DNA from: an uncultured Lentisphaeria bacterium | Lineage (GTDB): Bacteria > Verrucomicrobiota > Lentisphaeria > Oligosphaerales > Oligosphaeraceae | Assembly: GCA_934661755.1 (NCBI GenBank) | Contig: CAKUJM010000004.1 | Location: 26,902-90,901 of the forward strand | DNA length: 64,000 bases | Reading direction: 5' to 3' | Shown: in pieces, positions 1 through 9,275 of the stretch | How positions within the stretch are numbered: the stretch's first letter is position 1 | How the letters are laid out: each line of letters opens with the position of its first letter | Program-made: the position numbers and the translations under genes | Notes under the pieces: model-generated | Told to the model about the DNA's origin: nothing | Database searches by the model: none | Seen by the model: the letters and a program-made list of their open reading frames with translations, nothing else

Positions 1-1
1 T

Positions 2-1270
2 GGCGAGCACATCGTCTGCTATGGCGAGTACCTCAATGAAGCCCGCCGTTTCACCTCGGCGCTGCTGAAGGTGTGGGGCGAGGGCGACCGCAATGGCCGG
101 ATCTTCGAGTTCCCGAAATGCGACTTCCATGTCTCCAAGGAGACCTTCGAGGATCCGGAGCAATACAAGATCTTCCAGGAGGCATGCGAACTGGCCAGCC
201 ACAACGGCTCGACCTACTTCATCTTCGACCGCGACGAAGTCACCCTGTCCGCATGCTGCCGCCTGCGCACCACCATCAGCGACAACCGGATGCTGCGCCA
301 TCCCGAGTGCCTGCGCTTCTGCGGCTTCCAGAACGTCACCATCAACCTGCCCCAGTGCGCCTTCCGCGCCGCCCGCGCCGGCCGCAAGGACTACGACGGC
401 GTCATCGAGCAGATTGACCGGATGATGGAGCTGGTGGTCCAGGCGCATCTCCAGAAGCGCAAGATGATCGCGCAGATGATGTCCGAGCCGGGCCGTCCCC
501 TGTGGCAGGTCGGCAAGATCGCCTGCGACGGCCGGCCGTACATCGAATTGGACAAGGTCACCCACATTGTCGGCATGCTGGGCATGAACGACATGGTGAA
601 ATTCCTGCTGGGCAAGGAGATGCACGAGTCCGACGAGGCCTTTGACATGGCTTTGCGCATCACCGCGCACATGTACCTGAAGGTCAAGGAGTACACCGAG
701 AAGCTGCATCTGAAATTCACCCTGGAGGAGTCGCCTGCCGAAAGCGCCGCGCGGCGTCTGGCCAAGGCGGATCTGCTCTACTACCGTCCGGAGGCCCTCA
801 GCTGCTACAAGGGGGACAGCGAGGACGTGGCCTACTACACCAACTCCATCCATCTGGCGGCCGAGGCCCCGGTGTCGCTGGTGGAGCGCATCCGCAAGCA
901 GGCGGTCTTCCACTCGCTGATCGAGTCCGGCGCCATGATCCACGCCTTCGTCGGCGAGGAGAAGCCCTCCGCCGGCGCGATCAGCCAGCTCATCCGCATG
1001 ACCTTCGAGAGCACCCAGGCGGCGCAGGTCACCATCTCTCCGGAGTTCACCTACTGCCAGCATTGCGGCCATCAGACCCGCGGGCTGCACGACGCCTGCG
1101 TGCAATGCGGATCGCATGATGTCTTCGGACTCACCCGGGTGGTCGGCTATTTCAGCAAGATCCAGAATTGGAACAAGTCCAAGCGCTACGGCGAGCTGGT
1201 GAACCGCCACCGCGGTGATTACTCGGTCGGCAATGCCGGCACCGGCCATGGAGTTGAAAACGCCGAATAG
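2..1270 (+). CDS. nrdD: Anaerobic (class III) ribonucleoside-triphosphate reductase, C-terminal part
   Basis: The frame is open from base 2, so the start lies outside the window; about 422 residues are visible. The enzyme reduces NTPs to dNTPs without oxygen, using a glycyl radical. The C-terminus carries the two zinc-binding CxxC pairs (CQHC and CVQC) followed by the glycyl radical loop RVVGYFSKIQNWNKSK, the usual end of NrdD. Upstream blocks such as RFCGFQNVTINLPQCAFR also match this family. It is followed after 16 bp by a small CxxC protein and then by its activase gene nrdG, so this is a normal anaerobic dNTP operon. Family assignment is firm; only the 5' end is missing. Confidence 0.95.
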   Translation, partial: GEHIVCYGEYLNEARRFTSALLKVWGEGDRNGRIFEFPKCDFHVSKETFEDPEQYKIFQEACELASHNGSTYFIFDRDEVTLSACCRLRTTISDNRMLRHPECLRFCGFQNVTINLPQCAFRAARAGRKDYDGVIEQIDRMMELVVQAHLQKRKMIAQMMSEPGRPLWQVGKIACDGRPYIELDKVTHIVGMLGMNDMVKFLLGKEMHESDEAFDMALRITAHMYLKVKEYTEKLHLKFTLEESPAESAARRLAKADLLYYRPEALSCYKGDSEDVAYYTNSIHLAAEAPVSLVERIRKQAVFHSLIESGAMIHAFVGEEKPSAGAISQLIRMTFESTQAAQVTISPEFTYCQHCGHQTRGLHDACVQCGSHDVFGLTRVVGYFSKIQNWNKSKRYGELVNRHRGDYSVGNAGTGHGVENAE

Positions 1271-1286
1271 GAACGCCACTGAAATC

Positions 1287-1682
1287 ATGAGCAAATTCAC
1301 CATCAATGTCTTCGGGAAGCACGGCTGCGCCAAATGCGCCATGCTCAATCGCCGCATCGACCAGCTGCTGGAGAAGGGCCAGTACTCCGATTTCACCAAG
1401 GTCTACCGGGACGTCCTCACCGAGGACGGCCTGGTGACCTTCTGCAAGGCGGAGTGCCTCAACCCCAGCCGCATTCCCGCCATGGTGATCTCCGTCACCG
1501 ACGGCGATGGGCGGGAGCGCTATCTGGAGAATCCCGCCCCGGGGCGGCCGGATCCGGTATGCAAGGATTCCAGGCTCTACCAGTTCCTGGGGATCCAGAC
1601 CGACTATTCGCCGGAGGGGAAGGGGGTGATCACCCCGGAGATGATCCAGTCCATCCTTGACGAGGCGGCCAAAATTGCCTGA
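1287..1682 (+). CDS. Small glutaredoxin/thioredoxin-like protein between nrdD and nrdG
   Basis: This 131-residue protein starts at an ATG 16 bp after nrdD; an upstream in-frame start inside nrdD is possible but adds 24 residues with no family likeness. Near the N-terminus it has FGKHGCAKCAML, a CxxC redox motif placed as in glutaredoxins after the first beta strand. The NPSRIPAMVI segment could be the cis-proline region of a thioredoxin fold. Class III reductases can take electrons from thioredoxin-type donors, so the position between nrdD and nrdG suggests a dedicated reductant; this role is inferred. Its end overlaps the start of nrdG. The C-terminal 40 residues are not recognised. Confidence 0.75.
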   Translation: MSKFTINVFGKHGCAKCAMLNRRIDQLLEKGQYSDFTKVYRDVLTEDGLVTFCKAECLNPSRIPAMVISVTDGDGRERYLENPAPGRPDPVCKDSRLYQFLGIQTDYSPEGKGVITPEMIQSILDEAAKIA

Positions 1683-2382
1683 TCCCGACTCCAGATCCGT
1701 CATCCACGCCATCATGAGCCAGCCCAGCATGGTCGATTTCCCCGGCCAGATGGCGGTGCTCATGTTCACCCCCGGATGCAATTTCCGCTGCGGCTTCTGC
1801 CATAACGCCGACCTCATCCCCCAGGCCGGCGCCAGGACCTACACCTATGGGCAGCTGCGGGAAAAACTGCGGCGGCACCGCGAAAACTGGGTCCGGGCGG
1901 TGACTGTCAGCGGCGGCGAGCCCACCATCCATGCCCGTCTGCCGGAGACCATCCGCTTTCTCAAGGACGAGGGCATGATGGTGAAGCTGGACACCAACGG
2001 CAGCAACCCGGAGATGCTCGAAGAGCTGCTGCCGCTGGTCGACTATGTCGCCATGGATGTCAAATGCTCGCCGGAGAACTATCCGGCGCTTGCCGGCTTC
2101 CGCGGCATTGACCGCATCCGCAGGTCCGCCCGGCTGATCATCGACCAGGCCAGGGACTACGAATTCCGGACCACGGTGCTTGAAAGTGTGCATACCGACG
2201 ATGATATTATGGCCGCCGCCGATTTGATCCGCGGCGCCAGGCGCTGGTATTTCCAGCCCTTCCTGCCGCATGACAACCTCCCGGACCCGGGATTGCGCCA
2301 GGCGGCGCGCACCCGCCCGTCGGTGCTTGAGCATTGCGCACGGATCGCCCAGGCGGTTGTCCCCGGCGCCGCCGCCAGGTAG
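1657..2382 (+). CDS. nrdG: Anaerobic ribonucleotide reductase activating protein (radical SAM)
   Basis: The protein generates the glycyl radical on NrdD using S-adenosylmethionine. It shows the radical SAM cluster motif CNFRCGFC (CxxxCxxC) after the family-typical SMVDFPGQ block, then a GGEP motif (TVSGGEPTIH) and KLDTNGSNPE. The start is uncertain. The longest frame begins at a TTG at 1657 inside the preceding gene; a second TTG at 1675 and an ATG at 1714 are alternatives, and alignment to the family's usual opening (IGGLQKTSLIDYPG-type) argues for a start upstream of 1714. The reading-frame overlap with the CxxC gene points to translational coupling. Length (about 220-241 residues) fits the family. 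Confidence 0.92.
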   Translation: MTRRPKLPDPDSRSVIHAIMSQPSMVDFPGQMAVLMFTPGCNFRCGFCHNADLIPQAGARTYTYGQLREKLRRHRENWVRAVTVSGGEPTIHARLPETIRFLKDEGMMVKLDTNGSNPEMLEELLPLVDYVAMDVKCSPENYPALAGFRGIDRIRRSARLIIDQARDYEFRTTVLESVHTDDDIMAAADLIRGARRWYFQPFLPHDNLPDPGLRQAARTRPSVLEHCARIAQAVVPGAAAR

Positions 2383-2423
2383 CCGCGGCCCATCCTCCCC
2401 CGCATCCAAGAAGGAGTCGTGCC

Positions 2424-4412
2424 ATGCTCTTCCCGCTCATATCATTCCAGGTGCAGCTGGCAGTCGTGGCGCTGGCCCTCATCCTGCTTTACGGCTACCG
2501 GTATGTGCTGGGCAAGGCGCCGCTGCACATCACCTTCTGCTTCTATTTCGTGTTTGCGCTGCTGGCGGACACGCCGCGCATCTGCGCGCAGGAGAGTTTC
2601 GGGATCTTCCATTATCCGGGAAGCGGCGCACTGTGGCTGCCGTTCCTGTTGCTGATGCTGGTGATCTATGCCGCGGAAGGCGTGGCGGCCAGCCAGCGTT
2701 TCTTCCTGTGCATGGCCTTTGCGGCGCTGTGCTTCTTCTGCCTGCTCTTCCTCTGCCTGGGGTTTCTGCTGCCCAGCGGCCCGCCTCCGGACTTCATCCG
2801 CGACGTCATTTCGCTGGACCCCTCATGGATGGTCCATCGCAAGCAGATCAGCGGCGCCTTCGGGCTGCTGCCGCACCTGGGGTTCATGCTGATCATGCCG
2901 CCAATCTACCAGGCGTGCTGCAACCGCGGCTTCTGGCGGTGGTTTGCGATCTTCACCTGCCTGGCGGTATACCTGCTGCTCAACGAGTCGTTAAGCGCAA
3001 TCCTCACCGCCACCCTGGCCGGCGCCAAGGCCTACACCCCGCTGGAAACCGGCTACTGGTGCCTGAACCTGAGCACGGCGCTGTGGTTCGCGCTGCTCGG
3101 GCACTGCTTCCTGGCCATGACCCCGGAGTCCGCCTATCGGCACCGGAGCCGCAACCCCTTCCGCTTCCTGACCGAGTTCGCCAGCTTTTTTCCGACGGCA
3201 TCCCGCATGGGGCGGTCATTGAGCGAATGGGCCGAGCGATACAAGGTGGTGATCGACAACTCCAGCGAGCTGATCCTCCTCACCACCCCGGAGGGGCAGA
3301 TCATCAACGCCAACCGCATGGCGGTCAAGTGCATCGGCCGCAGGAAGCTGCAGCAGGCCGGCTTCACCATGGACCAGGTGGTCTCCGATGCCGGCGGGCG
3401 CCCCTGGAACTGGCGGGAGGCCATGCCCGCCGCCGGCATGGAGGCCCATGGCGGCATCCGCAAGGTCTACCACTACCATGACCTCCGGCTGGAGATTCCG
3501 GGAAGCCATCCCATCGACCTGGATGTCAATGTATCCCACGCCATGTTCAATGGACGCAGCATCGCCATCATCATCGCCCACGATGTGACCACCCAGAAGG
3601 AGGAGGCACGGCGGCGCAAGAGCCAGACCGAGCAGATGATGCACTCGCAGCGGCTGGAGTCGATCGGGCAGCTGGCGGGGGGATTCGCCCATGATTTCAA
3701 CAACCTGACCCAGTCCATCCAGGCCAGCGTGGACGCGCTGCTGCTGAAATTCCGCTTCGAGCCGGAGGAGCGTCATCTGCTGGCGAATATCGAGGACGGC
3801 TGCCGGCGCGCCACCACCCTGACCAACCAGCTGCTGGGCTTTGCCCGGAAGGGCAAATTCCATGTCGCGGAACTCGATCTGCGGCAGATGCTGGATCATA
3901 TCCTGCAGCTCTTCCTGCCATCCGCCAAGGGGATCAGCTGCCGGCTGCTTTGCGCGCCGGTCGACCTCACGGTCAAAGGCGATGATGTCCAGCTGGGGCA
4001 GGTCGTCCTCAACATGCTGATCAACAGCCGCGACGCCCTGGAGGACCGGCCCGATCCGCGCACCATCACCCTGCGGGTGGAGGAGGCCCAGGCGGAAAGC
4101 CCGGAATGGAAGAGCCGTCCCGACCATCGCGCCAAGGCCAACGACTTTCTGTGCATCAAGATCCGCGACAACGGCTGCGGGATGGACGATGCCACCCGCG
4201 AGCGGATGTTCGACCCGTTCTTCACCACCAAGCCTTCCGGACGCGGCACCGGGATGGGCATGGCCATGGCCTTCGGATGCATCGCCAACCACCATGGCTG
4301 GATCCATGTGGAGTCCGCCCCCGGCCAGGGATGCTCGATCGCCATATTCCTGCCCCGGGCCGCCGCCGATGCCGCCACCGGCGAACCGCCGACCTCGGAT
4401 CTGGAGCCGTGA
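2424..4412 (+). CDS. Membrane-bound PAS sensor histidine kinase
   Basis: The start at 2424 is supported by an AAGGAG ribosome site at 2411. The 662-residue protein has about six or seven hydrophobic helices over residues 1-245, then a PAS domain (about 270-400; VVIDNSSELILLTTPEGQII), a HisKA domain with phospho-acceptor His423 in GGFAHDFNN, and an HATPase domain with N box (VLNMLINSRDAL), G1 (DNGCGMDD) and G2 (GRGTGMGMAMA). The HDFNN form of the H box is typical of kinases close to NtrB or hybrid kinases. No receiver domain is fused and no response regulator lies nearby, so this is an orphan kinase. The signal sensed is unknown. Confidence 0.9.
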   Translation: MLFPLISFQVQLAVVALALILLYGYRYVLGKAPLHITFCFYFVFALLADTPRICAQESFGIFHYPGSGALWLPFLLLMLVIYAAEGVAASQRFFLCMAFAALCFFCLLFLCLGFLLPSGPPPDFIRDVISLDPSWMVHRKQISGAFGLLPHLGFMLIMPPIYQACCNRGFWRWFAIFTCLAVYLLLNESLSAILTATLAGAKAYTPLETGYWCLNLSTALWFALLGHCFLAMTPESAYRHRSRNPFRFLTEFASFFPTASRMGRSLSEWAERYKVVIDNSSELILLTTPEGQIINANRMAVKCIGRRKLQQAGFTMDQVVSDAGGRPWNWREAMPAAGMEAHGGIRKVYHYHDLRLEIPGSHPIDLDVNVSHAMFNGRSIAIIIAHDVTTQKEEARRRKSQTEQMMHSQRLESIGQLAGGFAHDFNNLTQSIQASVDALLLKFRFEPEERHLLANIEDGCRRATTLTNQLLGFARKGKFHVAELDLRQMLDHILQLFLPSAKGISCRLLCAPVDLTVKGDDVQLGQVVLNMLINSRDALEDRPDPRTITLRVEEAQAESPEWKSRPDHRAKANDFLCIKIRDNGCGMDDATRERMFDPFFTTKPSGRGTGMGMAMAFGCIANHHGWIHVESAPGQGCSIAIFLPRAAADAATGEPPTSDLEP

Positions 4413-4521
4413 CCGCCGCCGGGCGGCATACGGAGTGCGCCGCAGGAATTATAGTTGCAATGACGCCGCACCAAGCCACGGAACATTGCGCCACCACCCA
4501 ACCACAAGGACATAGCCTGCC

Positions 4522-5658
4522 ATGCTGATCAAAAACGCGCGAATCATCACTCCCGGACTCGAGTTGCCCAATGCCGCCATCCTGGTCGATGACGGCCGGA
4601 TCCGGCGGATCTTCACCGCCGGCGAGCCGCTTCCCGCGGCCGCCGATGTCTACGACGCCGCCGGCAAGATGGTGATGCCCGGATTCATCGACCTGCACTT
4701 CCATGGCGCCATGGGCTATGAGACCACCACTGACGACGCGCGGGCAATGGACGCCATCGGCGCCCAGAAGCTGCGCGAAGGCGTCACCAGCTGTTGCCCG
4801 ACCACCCTCACCCTGCCGGAGGAAAAGCTGGCCGCCAGCCTGGCGCACATCGAATCCTACCGTCGGCAGCCATCGGGGGCGCAGGTGCTCGGAGTGCATC
4901 TGGAGGGCCCGTATGTCAACCCCGAATGCCTCGGCGCCCAGAATCCCGCCTATCAGCGCAACCCGTCAATCGACGAAATCAAGCGTCTCGACGCCATTTC
5001 GCCGGTGAAGCTGATCACCTACGCGATTGAACTGCCCGGGGCGGTGCCGTTCACTGAGGAGCTGCTCGCCCATGGCATCACCCCGTCATGCGGCCATTCG
5101 AACGCCGACATGGAGCAGTTCAACGCGGGGTACTGCCGCGGCCTGCGGCGGCTGACCCACTTCTGCAACCAGATGACCAAGCTCCACCACCGCTCCATCG
5201 GGCTGGTCGGCGCGGGATTCTACCTGCCGGATGTCTATGTCGAGCTCATCTGCGACCGGATCCACCTCTGCGAGGACATGATCCGGCTCATTTTCCGCAG
5301 CAAGGACCTCTCCCGCATCCTGCTGATCACCGATGCGATGGAGGCCTCCGGCCTGAAGCCGGGGAACTACCAGCTGGGCGGTCTGGCGGTCGTGGTCAGC
5401 GACGGCGCGGCGCGCCTGGCCTCCAATGGCGCCCTGGCCGGAAGCATCCTGAAGATGAACGACGCCCTCCGCAATGTCCATGAAGTCACCGGCATGCCGC
5501 TGGGCGAACTGGTCCGCACCACCGCCCTCAACCAGGCCGAGGAGCTTGGAATCGCCGACCTCGGGCGGATCCAGGCCGGATTCCGCGCGGACCTGGCGGT
5601 GCTGGATGACGCATTCCAGGTCGCGCAGGTCTTCATCAACGGCCAGCGGCGGCTGTAA
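4522..5658 (+). CDS. nagA: N-acetylglucosamine-6-phosphate deacetylase
   Basis: The enzyme removes acetate from GlcNAc-6-P to give glucosamine-6-P. The 378-residue length is typical. Amidohydrolase features are all present: GFIDLHFHGAMG with the HxH pair, the metal-binding Glu in GVHLEGPYVNPE, His in SCGHSNA, His in LTHFCNQM, and the catalytic Asp in LITDAME. The C-terminus returns to the small beta domain (RADLAVLDDAFQVAQVFING). An AAGGA stretch lies about ten bases before the ATG. It precedes a UDP-GlcNAc pyrophosphorylase-type gene by 56 bp, so the pair probably handles amino sugars for salvage and envelope synthesis. No nagB is present in the window. Confidence 0.95.
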   Translation: MLIKNARIITPGLELPNAAILVDDGRIRRIFTAGEPLPAAADVYDAAGKMVMPGFIDLHFHGAMGYETTTDDARAMDAIGAQKLREGVTSCCPTTLTLPEEKLAASLAHIESYRRQPSGAQVLGVHLEGPYVNPECLGAQNPAYQRNPSIDEIKRLDAISPVKLITYAIELPGAVPFTEELLAHGITPSCGHSNADMEQFNAGYCRGLRRLTHFCNQMTKLHHRSIGLVGAGFYLPDVYVELICDRIHLCEDMIRLIFRSKDLSRILLITDAMEASGLKPGNYQLGGLAVVVSDGAARLASNGALAGSILKMNDALRNVHEVTGMPLGELVRTTALNQAEELGIADLGRIQAGFRADLAVLDDAFQVAQVFINGQRRL

Positions 5659-5714
5659 CAGCGCCGACCCCGCGGTCCGCCATCACCAATCCACCGACCC
5701 TAACCATCATCGCC

Positions 5715-7148
5715 ATGTCAGACGAAAAAAAAGAATTGGCCGCGCTTCTGGCTCCATACGGCCAGGAGCATCTGCTGCGCTTCTGGGATCAGCTCTCTCC
5801 GGAGGAGAAAGGCAATCTGTCCAGCCAGATCCGCGGCATCAACTGGGAGAACGTGATGCATTGGTATCGCGAGGTGACCGAGGGCGGCGGCAGCGACGGC
5901 ATCCCCTTCGACCGGCTGACGCCCGCGCCATATGTCGAGTTGCATCCGGATGATGCGGCGGCCCGCCGGCGGCTCGATGACGCGCGCGAATACGGCCGGC
6001 AGCTCATCCGCCAGGGCAAGGTCGCCTGCTTCACCGTGGCCGGCGGCCAGGGCACCCGGCTGGGCTATGACGGCCCGAAGGGGACCTACTGTTTTTCGCT
6101 GCTGCGCAACAAGCCGCTTTTCCAGTATTTTGCGGAGGCCATCGCCCGCTGCCAGGAAAAGTACGGCACCACGCTGCCGTGGTACATCATGACCAGCCCC
6201 GCCAACAATGGCGCGACAGTGGATTTCTTCGAAGGGCACGGCTATTTCGGATTGAAGCGCGAAAATGTCCGCTTCTTCGTCCAGGGCACCCTGCCCGGAT
6301 TCGACGCCAATGGCAAGGCCTTCCTCGAAACCAAGTCGTCGCTGGCGCTTTTTGCCAACGGCCACGGCGGCACCTTGACGGCGTTGCGCGACTCCGGGAC
6401 GCTGGATGACATGAAGGCGCGGGGTGTCGAGTACCTATCCTATTGGCAGGTGGACAACCCGATGGTTCCGGCATGCGACCCGCTTTTCATCGGCCTGCAT
6501 GCCCAGACCGGCTCCGAGATGTCCAGCCGCGCCCTGATCAAGCGCGACGCCATGGAAAAGCTGGGCCACTTCTGCCGCCTGGACGGCCGCACCGTCATCA
6601 TCGAGTACAGCGACATGCCGATGGAGCTGCTGCAGAGGCGCGACGCGGACGGCCGCCTGACCTTCAGGCCCGGCTCCCCCGCCATCCATGTGCTGAGCCG
6701 GAGCTTCATCGAGCGCATCACCGCCGGCAAGCTGGCCTTCAATCCCCACCGGGCGAACAAGAAGATCCCCCATGTCGATGCCGACGGCAACCCCGTCAAG
6801 CCGGAAAGCCCCAACGGCACCAAGCTGGAGTTCTTCATCTTCGATGCGCTGCCGCTGGCCCGTGACCCGCTGATCCTGGAGGCGGACCGCGAAGAGGAAT
6901 TCGCCGCCATCAAGAACCCCGCCGGCAACGACTCGCCCCAGTCCTGCCGCCATGACCTGCTGGAGCGGACCGCCAAATGGCTGGCCGAAGCCGGCGTCGC
7001 CGTCCCGCGCGACGCCAATGGCGAGGTCGACGCGAAAATCGAGATCTCCATGCGCCGCGCCGTCGACGCCGAGGATGTGGCGGAGCTGGTGCGGCAGGGC
7101 GCCATCCCCGCCGTCATCCCCGCCGGCAGCACCATCGCCGTGGACTAG
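5715..7148 (+). CDS. UDP-N-acetylglucosamine pyrophosphorylase, eukaryotic UAP1 type
   Basis: The 477-residue protein belongs to the UDPGP family that makes UDP-GlcNAc/GalNAc from the sugar-1-phosphate and UTP. The nucleotide-binding loop VAGGQGTRLGYDGPKG sits at residues 108-123, followed by the family blocks YIMTSPANN, FVQGTLPGFD and YWQVDNPM, the last a substrate and metal site. This family differs from bacterial GlmU, which has a left-handed helix acetyltransferase domain absent here. Such UAP1-like genes occur in PVC bacteria. It follows nagA directly and is followed by a likely terminator at 7155-7177, so the nagA transcript probably ends here. Whether it prefers GlcNAc-1-P, GalNAc-1-P or another sugar cannot be told from sequence. 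Confidence 0.9.
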   Translation: MSDEKKELAALLAPYGQEHLLRFWDQLSPEEKGNLSSQIRGINWENVMHWYREVTEGGGSDGIPFDRLTPAPYVELHPDDAAARRRLDDAREYGRQLIRQGKVACFTVAGGQGTRLGYDGPKGTYCFSLLRNKPLFQYFAEAIARCQEKYGTTLPWYIMTSPANNGATVDFFEGHGYFGLKRENVRFFVQGTLPGFDANGKAFLETKSSLALFANGHGGTLTALRDSGTLDDMKARGVEYLSYWQVDNPMVPACDPLFIGLHAQTGSEMSSRALIKRDAMEKLGHFCRLDGRTVIIEYSDMPMELLQRRDADGRLTFRPGSPAIHVLSRSFIERITAGKLAFNPHRANKKIPHVDADGNPVKPESPNGTKLEFFIFDALPLARDPLILEADREEEFAAIKNPAGNDSPQSCRHDLLERTAKWLAEAGVAVPRDANGEVDAKIEISMRRAVDAEDVAELVRQGAIPAVIPAGSTIAVD

Positions 7149-7154
7149 CGTGCG

Positions 7155-7177
7155 CCCCGGTGAATCCACGGGGTTTT
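7155..7177 (+). terminator. Likely rho-independent terminator after the UAP1-like gene
   Basis: A GC-rich hairpin six bases after the stop codon pairs CCCCG(G)TG with CACGGGG, with one bulged G and a four-base loop. It is followed directly by TTTT. The position right after the gene and before the next ribosome site supports a real end of transcript. Confidence 0.55.
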
Positions 7178-7267
7178 CGCGCCAGGATGAATCAGTGATG
7201 CCGGCGAGAACCCCGGCGGATTTGCGGGACAGCACGGCAGTGCCCGGCGGCAATCAGGAGGACCAAC

Positions 7268-7597
7268 ATGACCCCCGCAAGATTGATCACATTCGCAGTC
7301 AATGAATTGGTTATCGACGCCGAGGCCGTCGCGGAGGCGATTCTGCGCGCATGCCGGCGCGGGAGCGCCGCCTGCGTGCAAGGCGTCATCCAGCTGCGCT
7401 CGGAATTCATTGTCATCCTGGCGGATGCGCCGCAGCCGCCGCAGGACTTGCGCTTCCACCAGATCGACAACCCCTCGCTGCCGGATTTGGAGTCCGCCAT
7501 GGAAAGCCGGTGGATTGGCGGCTATGACACCCTGGGGATGATCACCGACGACTCCCCCGAGGCCACCCGCTGCTTCATCCTGGTGCAGAAGCGGTAG
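7268..7597 (+). CDS. Small conserved-looking protein of unknown function
   Basis: I do not recognise this 109-residue protein. It is likely to be real because it has a strong AGGAGG ribosome site nine bases before its ATG and no overlap with other genes. It is mildly acidic, without a signal peptide or membrane helix, and alternates strands and helices (for example VIQLRSEFIVILADAP and RCFILVQKR), which suggests a compact cytoplasmic alpha/beta fold. It sits alone between a likely terminator and the export operon, so the neighbours give no clue to its function. Confidence 0.6.
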   Translation: MTPARLITFAVNELVIDAEAVAEAILRACRRGSAACVQGVIQLRSEFIVILADAPQPPQDLRFHQIDNPSLPDLESAMESRWIGGYDTLGMITDDSPEATRCFILVQKR

Positions 7598-7874
7598 GCG
7601 GGAAGTCCGGCCTGGAGGTGTGGTCGACCGGCGGGGGAAGCGCCGGCATCCTTGATATTCAAGATGGCGTGAAGGCCGGCGGCTTTGGTTGCGCGCTCCC
7701 GCGACCGCGTTTCATTATTTTCCCCCTTGATGCAAAACCGCCAGCCCCGCGGATCCAGCTTTTTTTTCTCCCATATTTCCGGGATGCCGCCGGGCAATAA
7801 AATATCTGGTCCGCCGTTATACTTTCATTGCCGGCTTCGATTGAGATCCTACCTTTATTTTTCCCATCAAAGAC

Positions 7875-9230
7875 ATGATACGCCACTGCCATTTTGCCAT
7901 GATGACCCTGGGCTTGCTGCTGTTCTGCGGTTGCCGGACAGTCCAGGAGGCCCGCAAGGTGCAACAGGATCCGTCGGTGCAGCTGCCGGGCGAGATCACC
8001 GTCCGCGCGGAGTCCGCGGGGCTGGTCGCCGGCAGGTGCTATTCCCTCAGCGAGCTGGAGGATTTTGCGGTGCGCTGCAACCCGACGGTCCGGCAGGCGG
8101 AATTTGCGGTGAACCAGGCCGAGATTTCCCTGCGTTCCGCCCGTGCGGGCTATCTGCCGACCCTCTCGGCTTCGGCGGGACACAGCCGCGGCACCAGCAA
8201 CTCCAACCGCCATCACGGCAGCACCAGAAACCATGGCGCATACAGCGGCGGACTCAATTTCGGGATCACGGCATATGATTTTGGCCGCACCAGCGCGGCC
8301 ATCGACTCCGCCCAGGCGGCGCTCTCCGCGGCGTACGCCGAGTACAACGCCGCGAAAAGCGAGGTCATATACAACGTCCGCCAGAATTTCTTCGCCGTGC
8401 TGCGGGCCCGGGATCTCCACCAGGTGGCGGTGGAGGCCGTGCAGCAGTACAAGGAGCATCTTGACCAGGTGAAGACCAAATTCGAGGTCGGCAAGGGCAT
8501 CCAGTATGACGTCACCAAGGCGGAGGTCGACTACCACAACGCCCAGCTCAACGAGATTACCGCGGCCAACAACATCCTGCTTGGTTGCGCCAAGCTCAAC
8601 CAGGCGCTGGGGCTGGCGGAAAGCCCCGACTTCACCCTCGGCCAGTTCAAGCTGCGCGAATACGAGGCCGACGCCGACAAGCTCATGGAGATGGCGCGAA
8701 ATGCCGAGCCGGCGCTGATCGCGCTGCGGTACCGCATCGCCGCCAGCAATGCCAAAATCGACGCCGCCATCGCGCAGCTCTACCCGGAATTGTCGTTGTC
8801 GCTGTCCGGATCGCTGTCCGGGCACAATCCCGCATTGCCGTGGCTATGGAATCTCAGCGGCGCCCTCTCCATGGCCGCGAATCTCTTCAATGCCGGCGAG
8901 AACATGCGGTCGATCGAGTCCGCCATGCTGGATTTGCGGCAGGCCCGCAGCCGCTATGCCGCCAAGGAGCAAAGCGTCTATTGCAACCTGCGGACGGCCG
9001 CCCTGAACATGCTCAAGGCCAGGCGCCAGATGGAGGTGTCCGCCCTCTCCGAACGCAGCGCCAGGGAAAACCTCGACATCGTCAATGAGAAATTCAAGAT
9101 CGGCAAAGCCTCGTCCGTGGACCGCACCGACGCCCAGGTATCCTACTCCACTGCCAAGGCCCACGCCGTCACCGCGTATTTCGACTACCAGGATGCGCAG
9201 GCCCAGGCGGCGTACCTCATCGGGAATTGA
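7875..9230 (+). CDS. TolC-family outer membrane efflux lipoprotein
   Basis: This 451-residue protein is the outer membrane channel of a tripartite exporter. The N-terminus has a lipoprotein signal ending in the lipobox-like LLFCGC, so the first Cys of the mature form would be lipid-linked. The body shows the internal duplication of TolC proteins: two long helical segments rich in Ala, Gln and Asn (for example VRQAEFAVNQAEISLRSARA and IAQLYPELSLSLSGSLSG), each ending in amphipathic strands. The adaptor and ABC subunits follow in the same direction 45 bp later, so the four genes form one export operon. A TATACT hexamer at 7818-7823 could be a -10 element but lacks a good -35 partner. Confidence 0.92.
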   Translation: MIRHCHFAMMTLGLLLFCGCRTVQEARKVQQDPSVQLPGEITVRAESAGLVAGRCYSLSELEDFAVRCNPTVRQAEFAVNQAEISLRSARAGYLPTLSASAGHSRGTSNSNRHHGSTRNHGAYSGGLNFGITAYDFGRTSAAIDSAQAALSAAYAEYNAAKSEVIYNVRQNFFAVLRARDLHQVAVEAVQQYKEHLDQVKTKFEVGKGIQYDVTKAEVDYHNAQLNEITAANNILLGCAKLNQALGLAESPDFTLGQFKLREYEADADKLMEMARNAEPALIALRYRIAASNAKIDAAIAQLYPELSLSLSGSLSGHNPALPWLWNLSGALSMAANLFNAGENMRSIESAMLDLRQARSRYAAKEQSVYCNLRTAALNMLKARRQMEVSALSERSARENLDIVNEKFKIGKASSVDRTDAQVSYSTAKAHAVTAYFDYQDAQAQAAYLIGN

Positions 9231-9275
9231 GTCCGGACGCGCCCTTTCACACCATCCAGCAACACCGCAACCACC

